A stretch of 5,802 nt of DNA from WHSM01 sp050701635. GTDB taxonomy: Bacteria; Actinomycetota; Actinomycetes; Mycobacteriales; Micromonosporaceae. The notes under the pieces are model-generated. The model saw only the letters and a program-made list of their open reading frames with translations, did not search any database and had not been told where the DNA came from. Where the stretch lies: NCBI GenBank assembly GCA_050701635.1, contig JBOGDF010000341.1, positions 1 through 5,802 of the forward strand, read 5' to 3'. Both the position numbers and the translations under genes were made by a program. This document shows, in pieces, positions 1-4,528 of the stretch. Position 1 is the stretch's first letter, and each line of letters starts with the position of its first letter.

Positions 1-2
1 GC

Positions 3-602
3 GCCAGCCCGACCAGCCCCAGCCCGAGCGCCAGCCAGCCGAGCCCTTCGCCGAGCAGCCCGGGGCCGAGCAGCCCGGCGCCGACGGCGGGGCCGGGGGT
101 GCGTACCGGGCTGATGCTGCCGTTCGCGGTGGGTGACCGGTGGTGGATGGGCGGCGGGCCGCACGGACCGGGCGGCGAGCGACCGTTCAACGCGCTGGAC
201 TTCAACGGTGGGGACGGCAAGGTGCTGGCGGCGGCGCCGGGCCGGATGTACCGCTTCTGCAGCGACACCAGCTCGCTCGGCCTGATCCGGGTGATCCACG
301 CCAACGGCTACGCGACCGACTACTACCACATGACCGACACCCACCGCGGCGCCGACGGTACGGAGGTCAAGCGCGGCGACTACCTCGGGCACATCGGCTC
401 CGAGCTGCCGTGCGGCGGCTGGGCGTCCGGCGACCACGTGCACTTCGCGCTGCGTAAGGACGGCAAGCACGCACCGGTGAACGGCCTGACGATCGGTGGC
501 TGGACCTTCCACGAGGGCGCCGAGGCGTACGAGGGGTACGCCGAGCGCGACGGCGAGCGGGTCGAGGTGCACCGCCGCATCACCAACCACGGCCCGTCGT
601 AG
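3..602 (+). CDS. Secreted LasA-like M23 family metallopeptidase, 5'-partial
   Basis: This is the C-terminal part of a zinc endopeptidase expected to cut peptide bonds in bacterial cell walls outside the cell. A GTG at 99 could be read as a start, but the frame is open to the left edge and encodes a Pro/Ser/Ala-rich linker, so the true start and any signal peptide lie outside the window. Numbering from that GTG, the pattern matches LasA/staphylolysin (M23A). H22 (GGPHG), D34 (NALDF) and H115 (HVHF) fit the zinc ligands, and H77 (DYYHM) and H113 fit the catalytic histidines. C54 and C105 sit where LasA has a disulfide, which supports export. The zinc His and Asp are separated by eleven residues, as in LasA, rather than the compact HxxxD of LytM proteins. 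All catalytic residues are present, so it is probably active. The gene ends with TAG and converges on the SDR gene. Whether it attacks other bacteria or remodels its own wall cannot be told from the sequence. Confidence 0.88.
   Translation, partial: ASPTSPSPSASQPSPSPSSPGPSSPAPTAGPGVRTGLMLPFAVGDRWWMGGGPHGPGGERPFNALDFNGGDGKVLAAAPGRMYRFCSDTSSLGLIRVIHANGYATDYYHMTDTHRGADGTEVKRGDYLGHIGSELPCGGWASGDHVHFALRKDGKHAPVNGLTIGGWTFHEGAEAYEGYAERDGERVEVHRRITNHGPS
51..80 (+). repeat. 15-nt tandem repeat encoding a Pro-Ser linker
   Basis: Two adjacent 15-nt units, 51-65 and 66-80, differ at one base and encode PSSPG and PSSPA. They lie in a Pro/Ser/Ala-rich stretch that runs from the left edge to about base 98. 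This is a typical flexible linker between a signal peptide or binding domain and a catalytic domain in secreted actinobacterial enzymes. The repeat probably arose by in-frame slippage. Confidence 0.6.
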
Positions 603-629
603 CCGCGCCGCGGGGTAGAAGCCGCAGGC

Positions 630-653
630 GCGCGGCCGAAGCCGGGGCCGCGC
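630..653. terminator. Possible bidirectional terminator hairpin between convergent genes
   Basis: The 65-nt gap between the stop codons of the M23 gene and the SDR gene contains 8-bp perfect arms, gcgcggcc (630-637) and ggccgcgc (646-653), around an 8-nt loop. There is no T-tract on either side, which is common for actinobacterial hairpin terminators. The region is so GC-rich that arms of this length can occur by chance, and a competing 4-bp stem (633-636 with 641-644) exists. The call rests mainly on position. Confidence 0.3.
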
Positions 654-667
654 CGAGCTTCCGCCAG

Positions 668-1414
668 TCAGAACAGCTTGCGGACCCAGCTCAGCGGCAG
701 GTTCCGCATCAGTACGCCGATCGGCGCCCACGGCCACCACGGCACCGTCGCCCCGGCACTCTCCCGCTCGATCGCGTCCACCATCGCCCGGCACCCGGTC
801 TCGGTGTCGACCATGTACGGCGCGTTCTCGACCCGCTCGTTCATCTCGGAGCGGATGTAGCCGGGGAACAGCGTGGTCACTTCGATCGGCTTGCCGAGCA
901 GCTCCGAGCGCAGCCCTTCGGCGAGCGACGCGACGCCCGCCTTGGTGGCGGCGTACGTGTTGATGTTCTTCGGCATCCCCCGGTAGGCGCTGACCGACGC
1001 CACCATCACCAGGTGGCCGGCGTTCTGCTTGCGGAAGATCTCCATCGCCGCCTCGCACTGCGCCAGCGCGCCGATGAAGTTGGTCTCGGCGGTCTGCTTG
1101 TTGGCGTAGAAGTAGCCGGTGCCGAGCGGCTTGCCTTTTCCGAGCCCGGCGTTGACGATCACCCGGTCGATGCTGCCGAACTCCTCGGCGAACGCTCCGA
1201 ACACCTTGAACACCGCGTCGTGATCGTTCACGTCGAGGGCCTTCACCGAGACCGTGATCTCCGGGTACGCCGCGGTGAGCTCGGACGCCAGCGCCTCCAA
1301 CCGGTCGGTACGCCGCGCACACAGCGCCAGATTCCGTCCGCGAGCCGCGAACAGCCGCGCCATGCCCTCGCCGAGCCCGGAGCTGGCGCCGGTGATCAGG
1401 ATGTTCTTCCGCAT
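668..1414 (-). CDS. SDR family NAD(P)-dependent oxidoreductase
   Basis: A 248-aa classical short-chain dehydrogenase, of normal length and apparently complete. The cofactor-binding TGASSGLG is at residues 8-15, followed by NAG at 88-90. Active-site residues are N112, S140 (or S142) in VASVSAYRG, Y154 and K158 in YAATK, and PG at 184-185. A basic pair at the end of beta-2 (CARRTDR, 32-38) suggests a preference for NADP(H). After residue 224 the tail is rich in Trp, Pro and aliphatic residues, ending SWVRKLF, and may lie against a membrane or a partner. The ATG start has AGGGG at 1428-1424, nine nt upstream, overlapping the stop codon of the phosphatase gene. As last gene of the operon it is placed to interconvert a hydroxyacyl and a ketoacyl intermediate, comparable to LvaD of the levulinate pathway. 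That role is inferred from context; SDR substrates cannot be read from sequence. Confidence 0.9.
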   Translation of the reverse strand: MRKNILITGASSGLGEGMARLFAARGRNLALCARRTDRLEALASELTAAYPEITVSVKALDVNDHDAVFKVFGAFAEEFGSIDRVIVNAGLGKGKPLGTGYFYANKQTAETNFIGALAQCEAAMEIFRKQNAGHLVMVASVSAYRGMPKNINTYAATKAGVASLAEGLRSELLGKPIEVTTLFPGYIRSEMNERVENAPYMVDTETGCRAMVDAIERESAGATVPWWPWAPIGVLMRNLPLSWVRKLF

Positions 1415-1426
1415 CTGTAGGTGCCC

Positions 1427-2113
1427 CTATCGGTAGGTGAGCAGCTCGCGCTCCGCGCCTTCGAGGTGCGCGTGGTCGTTGTACGTCACCAGCGTGGTGC
1501 CGCGCCGGCCGATCACCACCTTGGTGACCCCGGTGTTGATCGCGACCCGGTTGAGGCTCAACCAGGTGTCCGCGCCGCCCTGCAGGAGATTCGCCGCGAC
1601 GGCGCTGATCGGCCCGCCGGAGGTGAACACCAGCGCGGTCTGCGCCGAATCCAACCCGGCGGCCAGGTCGGCGAGCGCGCCGCACGCCCGCTGCGAGAAC
1701 GCCGCCCACGGCTCCCGGTAGTCGTCGCCGCCCTCCAGCCACCGCACCAGCGCCTGGTCGAACACGTTCTGGAACGCCCGCCGCGGGTTGCCGGTGCGTA
1801 CCAGATCAAAATTCATCAAGATCCTGCTGCGGTACGCGGGCTTGTGGCGTTCCAGCAGGTCGCGGTGGTCGTACTCGTTCCAGCGCGCGTCGACCTCGAC
1901 CGGGGCGTCGGTGCCGAGCGCGGCCAGGCAGGCGTCGGCGGTTTCCTGGTGCCTGACCAGCGATCCCCGGACCACCCGGTCGACGCGGGGCAGCCGCTGC
2001 TTGAGCGCCTCGCCGAGCCGGGCGGACTGGCGTACCCCCAGCTCGGAGAGTTTGTCGTAGACCTTGGCGCCCCACGAGGCCTGGCCGTGGCGTACCAGGT
2101 AGATGACCGCCAC
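1427..2113 (-). CDS. Histidine phosphatase family protein with second His replaced by Ser
   Basis: A 228-aa protein of the phosphoglycerate-mutase-like (histidine phosphatase) superfamily. The phospho-accepting motif LVRHGQA is at residues 6-12 (R8, H9), the second phosphate-pocket arginine is R54 in SLVRHQETA, and E80 in WNEYDH is a likely acid. The superfamily normally has a second histidine in a late VxHGG motif. Here the equivalent segment reads VFTSGGPIS, with S165 at that position, so the active site is altered. An IANTGxxK/R-like segment (AINTG, 191-195) and a C-terminal NDHAHL follow. The start is GTG, overlapping the kinase stop as TAGTG, with GAAGGA six nt upstream. Context suggests that it acts on a phosphorylated acyl-CoA intermediate or by-product of the adjacent kinase, or serves as a binding subunit. 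It need not be a vigorous phosphatase. No substrate can be named. Confidence 0.87.
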   Translation of the reverse strand: MAVIYLVRHGQASWGAKVYDKLSELGVRQSARLGEALKQRLPRVDRVVRGSLVRHQETADACLAALGTDAPVEVDARWNEYDHRDLLERHKPAYRSRILMNFDLVRTGNPRRAFQNVFDQALVRWLEGGDDYREPWAAFSQRACGALADLAAGLDSAQTALVFTSGGPISAVAANLLQGGADTWLSLNRVAINTGVTKVVIGRRGTTLVTYNDHAHLEGAERELLTYR

Positions 2114-3165
2114 TAGACGTCCTTCAGCCGCTGGTTGATCTGGCGGTGCAGCCAGTGCACCCAGATCCAGAAGAACCGGAACGCCGGGTTGCGGGTCTGC
2201 TTGTGGTGGTAGCGGAAGTAGATCTGCTGCGCGATCACGGCGAGCCGGAACAGGCCGTACACCTCGTAGAAAGCCCAGTTGTCGGTACGCAGCCCGGAGC
2301 GCTCGCAGTAGTAGGCGACCGCCTCGTCGCGGGTGAGCATGCCGGGCAGGTGGGTGGGCTGGCGGGCCAGGGCGTACGCCAGCCGCCCGTCGTCGGCCTG
2401 CGTCCAGTACGCGATGGTGTTGCCCAGATCCATCAGCGGGTCGCCGAGCGTGGCCATCTCCCAGTCCAGGATGCCCTGGATGTCGAGCGTCTCGGGGTCG
2501 AGCACCATGTTGTCGAGCCGGTAGTCGTTGTGGATCACGCAGGTCCGTACGTCCTCGGGCTGGTGGGCCTGCAGCCAGTCCATCACCCCCGCGAAGGTCG
2601 GTACGTTCCAGGTACGGGCTTTGCGGTAGCGGTCGCACCAGCCGGTGATCTGGCGTTTCACGTACCCGGAGCCCTTGCCGATCTCGTCCAGGCCGACCGC
2701 GGCGGGGTCGACACTGTGCAGCTCGACGAGCCGGTCGATCAGGTCGTGGCAGAGCTGCCGCGCCCGCTCCGGCGGCAGCGTCATGCCGTCGGGGAGCTGC
2801 TTGCGCAGGATCACCCCGTCGACCCGCTCCATCACGTAGAAGTCGCCGCCGATCACCGACTCGTCGGTGCACAGCGCCACCATCTCGGGCACGTACGGGA
2901 AGACCGGCTTGAGCCGGGACTGGATCAGGTGTTCCCGCCGCATGTCGTGGGCGGACTTCGCCTTGGTGCCCGACGGCGGGCGGCGCAGGATCAGGTCGCG
3001 GTCCGAGTAGCGCAGCAGGTAGGTCAGGTTGGAGGCGCCGCCGGGGAACTGGCGTACCTCCGGAGTGCCTTTCAGGTCTTCGGTGTGTTCCTTCAGCCAG
3101 GCGTCCACAGTGGACACGTCGAACGCGTCCTCGTCCCGGACGGTACGGGCTTCCTCACCGGTCAT
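2113..3165 (-). CDS. ACAD10/11-like APH-fold phosphotransferase (acyl kinase)
   Basis: A 350-aa aminoglycoside-phosphotransferase-fold kinase of the type fused to the dehydrogenase in mammalian ACAD10/ACAD11. The N-lobe has a glycine loop FPGGASNLTYLL (40-51), LILRRPP (58-64) and E78 on helix C. YVMERVDG (110-117) forms the hinge. The catalytic loop is VIHNDYRLDN (210-219) with base D214 and N219, and the metal-binding aspartate is D234 in ILDWE. All kinase residues are present. The C-terminus is rich in Trp, Phe and His (QQIYFRYHHK to the end). The ATG overlaps the dehydrogenase stop as ATGA, with GGGA just upstream, which implies translational coupling. From the known ACAD11 and LvaA reactions I infer phosphorylation of the 4-hydroxyl of a hydroxyacyl-CoA. 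No separate partner like LvaB is visible. The frame is open much further upstream, but that part is a shadow of the dehydrogenase gene. Antibiotic resistance is unlikely. Confidence 0.9.
   Translation of the reverse strand: MTGEEARTVRDEDAFDVSTVDAWLKEHTEDLKGTPEVRQFPGGASNLTYLLRYSDRDLILRRPPSGTKAKSAHDMRREHLIQSRLKPVFPYVPEMVALCTDESVIGGDFYVMERVDGVILRKQLPDGMTLPPERARQLCHDLIDRLVELHSVDPAAVGLDEIGKGSGYVKRQITGWCDRYRKARTWNVPTFAGVMDWLQAHQPEDVRTCVIHNDYRLDNMVLDPETLDIQGILDWEMATLGDPLMDLGNTIAYWTQADDGRLAYALARQPTHLPGMLTRDEAVAYYCERSGLRTDNWAFYEVYGLFRLAVIAQQIYFRYHHKQTRNPAFRFFWIWVHWLHRQINQRLKDV
2120..2125 (-). promoter_or_regulatory. Ribosome binding site fixing the GTG start of the phosphatase gene
   Basis: GAAGGA on the minus strand lies inside the end of the kinase gene, six nt before the GTG at 2113. 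It is the clearest Shine-Dalgarno sequence in the operon. It decides the start, because the reading frame stays open for about 760 nt further upstream as a shadow of the kinase gene. Confidence 0.65.
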
Positions 3166-4388
3166 CGGGCCATCCCGTAGCGGGCCAACTCCAGTCGCGC
3201 GATCACGCCGCGGTGCACCTCGTCGGGGCCGTCGGCCAGCCGCAGCGAACGGGCGCCGGTCCACGCCGCCGCGAGCGGGAAGTCGTCGGTGAGCCCGGCG
3301 CCGCCGTGCAGCTGCATCGCCATGTCGACCACCCGCTCGGCCATGTTCGGCACCGCCACCTTGATCTGGGACACCTCGGAGAGTGCGCCCGCGATCCCCT
3401 TGGTGTCCAGCAGCCAGGCGGTGTGCAGCACCAGCAGCCGCGCGGAGTTGATCGCGATCCGGGCGTCGGCGATCCGCTCCCGGTTGCCCCCCAGGTTGGC
3501 GATCGGCTTTCCGAACGCGGTACGGCTGGTGCCCCGCTGGCACGCCAGCTCGAGCGCCTTCTCGGCCATCCCGATGGCGCGCATGCAGTGGTGGATCCGG
3601 CCCGGCCCGAGCCGCCCCTGCGCGATCTCGAACCCGCGCCCGGGCCCGGCGATGATGGCGTCCTTCGGCAGTCTGACGTTGTCGAAGACCACCTCGCCGT
3701 GGCCGGACGGCTCGTCGTACCGGCCCATCACGGGGAGCAGCCGCCGCACCGTGATGCCCGGGGTGTCCTTTCCGACCAGCACCATCGAGTGCTGCGCGTG
3801 CCGGTGCGCCTCGGGGTCGGTGAGCCCCATGAAGATGATCACCTGGCAGTTCGGGTGGCCGATCCCGGTGCTGAACCACTTCCGCCCGTTGAGCACGACC
3901 TCGTCGCCTTCGACGATCGCGGTCGCCGCCATGTTGGTGGCGTCGGAGGAGGCCACCTCGGGCTCGGTCATGCAGAACGCGGAGCGGATCTCGCCCTCCA
4001 GCAGCGGCACCATCCAGCGTCGCTGCTGCTCGGCGCTGCCGTAGTGCAGCAGCACCTCCATGTTGCCGGTGTCGGGCGCGTTGCAGTTGAAGATCTCCGG
4101 CGCGATGAACGACCGCCCGGTGAGCTCGGCGATCGGCGCGTACTCGGCGTTGGACAGGCCGGGGCCGTACTGCCCGGTGAGCGGGTTGTCGGTGGCGGGC
4201 AGGAACATGTTCCACAGCCCCTGCGCCCGGGCTTTCGCCTTCAGCTCCTCGATCACGTCCAGGGCGTCCGGCTCTTTCGCCGCGACTTTCTGGTGGTACG
4301 CCGCTTCGCGCGGCTCGATCTCGGTGCGCAGGAAGTCTCCGACCCGCTCGACGTAGTCCTGGGCTTTCGCGGAGTGGCTGAAGTCCAT
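3162..4388 (-). CDS. ACAD10/11-like acyl-CoA dehydrogenase family protein
   Basis: A 408-aa flavoprotein of the acyl-CoA dehydrogenase fold, full length and first in the operon. The signature FCMTEPEVASSDATN (138-152) has the ASSDATN ending typical of ACAD10/11 rather than the usual GSD. KWFSTGIGHP (170-179), GRIHHCMR (263-270), QLHGGAG (359-365) and LRLADGPDEVH (383-393) also match that branch. D386 occupies the position of the catalytic glutamate of medium-chain acyl-CoA dehydrogenase (YEG becomes ADG). From the ACAD11 and LvaC precedents I infer that it removes phosphate from a 4-phosphoacyl-CoA made by the downstream kinase to give an enoyl-CoA, rather than simple alpha,beta-dehydrogenation. 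I chose the ATG at 4388 because a good -10 box ends exactly six nt before it, giving a leaderless mRNA. The alternative is the GTG at 4394 (410 aa), with AGGG nine nt upstream. Confidence 0.92.
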   Translation of the reverse strand: MDFSHSAKAQDYVERVGDFLRTEIEPREAAYHQKVAAKEPDALDVIEELKAKARAQGLWNMFLPATDNPLTGQYGPGLSNAEYAPIAELTGRSFIAPEIFNCNAPDTGNMEVLLHYGSAEQQRRWMVPLLEGEIRSAFCMTEPEVASSDATNMAATAIVEGDEVVLNGRKWFSTGIGHPNCQVIIFMGLTDPEAHRHAQHSMVLVGKDTPGITVRRLLPVMGRYDEPSGHGEVVFDNVRLPKDAIIAGPGRGFEIAQGRLGPGRIHHCMRAIGMAEKALELACQRGTSRTAFGKPIANLGGNRERIADARIAINSARLLVLHTAWLLDTKGIAGALSEVSQIKVAVPNMAERVVDMAMQLHGGAGLTDDFPLAAAWTGARSLRLADGPDEVHRGVIARLELARYGMAR

Positions 4389-4394
4389 CCGCAC

Positions 4395-4423
4395 AGGCTA
4401 GCGCCCTATTGAGCACTGCTCAA
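4395..4423 (-). promoter_or_regulatory. Predicted promoter of the four-gene operon, leaderless
   Basis: On the minus strand TTGAGC (4423-4418) and TAGCCT (4400-4395) are separated by exactly 17 nt. They resemble the actinobacterial vegetative consensus TTGACN / TANNNT. Six nt after the -10 box comes the A of the ATG at 4388, so transcription should begin at or next to the start codon. The -35 box lies inside a perfect palindrome, as expected for a repressible promoter. Prediction by inspection only. Confidence 0.55.
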
Positions 4424-4429
4424 TAGGGC
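4403..4429. promoter_or_regulatory. Perfect 27-bp palindrome, likely operator for a dimeric repressor
   Basis: Arms gccctattgagca (4403-4415) and tgctcaatagggc (4417-4429) are perfect inverted repeats of 13 bp around one base. The site contains AT-rich half-site cores in an otherwise very GC-rich region, and it overlaps the -35 box and most of the spacer of the operon promoter. Length, symmetry and position suit a TetR-like (or other helix-turn-helix dimer) repressor that responds to the pathway substrate or its CoA ester. No candidate repressor gene is in the window. MocR proteins usually bind direct or more widely spaced sites, so the adjacent MocR is a weaker candidate. A terminator is unlikely because the site sits within the promoter. 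Confidence 0.7.
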
Positions 4430-4452
4430 CGGTGCTGTGACGCCGCCCGGCG

Positions 4453-4508
4453 CATGATCATGGGGCCCTTCATGTAGTCATGCCTGCATGAAGGGCCCCA
4501 TGATCATG
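4453..4508 (-). terminator. Long hairpin terminator downstream of the MocR gene
   Basis: Arms at 4453-4474 and 4487-4508 are 22-bp perfect inverted repeats. Three more pairs, one of them G-U in RNA, extend the stem inward to a 6-nt loop (4478-4483). The hairpin begins 20 nt after the MocR stop codon and ends 23 nt before the operator, so it should separate MocR transcription from the catabolic operon. There is no U-tract, as is usual in actinobacteria. Each arm contains its own palindromes, CATGATCATG and GGGCCC, which allows alternative folds. A dispersed palindromic repeat is the other possibility; no target duplication is visible at its ends. Confidence 0.7.
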
Positions 4509-4528
4509 AGGTCGCAAGGTGGGGGCGG

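Noticed and set aside
99..101. GTG at 99 as the real start of the M23 gene
   Set aside because: The frame stays open to the window edge with a coherent Pro/Ser linker, and starting here would leave an enzyme with a disulfide pair but no signal peptide.
2114..2872. Upstream extension of the phosphatase frame to 481 residues
   Set aside because: It is an out-of-frame shadow of the kinase gene; the GTG at 2113 has a good ribosome binding site and leads straight into the VRHG motif.
2113..3165. Aminoglycoside resistance phosphotransferase
   Set aside because: The fold is shared, but the RRPP, HNDYRLDN and ILDWE motifs and the linked ACAD gene mark the ACAD10/11 kinase branch.
2146..3180. Long open frame on the plus strand opposite the kinase gene
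   Set aside because: No recognisable motif, and composition dominated by Val, Gly, Arg and His as expected from the complement of the kinase codons.
3213..4412. Long open frame on the plus strand opposite the dehydrogenase gene
   Set aside because: Its predicted protein is a His/Val/Gly/Arg-rich composition typical of GC-rich antisense frames, with no motifs, while the minus strand carries an intact ACAD.
3166..4416. Upstream extension of the kinase reading frame to a 767-residue protein
   Set aside because: The extension is Arg/Ala/Gly-rich out-of-frame translation of the dehydrogenase gene; the kinase fold begins just after the ATG at 3165.
4403..4429. Palindrome as a transcription terminator
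   Set aside because: It overlaps a -35 box with a correctly spaced -10 box and lies just before the operon start; a stronger hairpin already sits after the MocR gene.
4453..4508. Hairpin as a transposon-derived MITE
   Set aside because: No flanking target duplication and no internal sequence beyond a short loop; its position 20 nt after a stop codon fits a terminator better.
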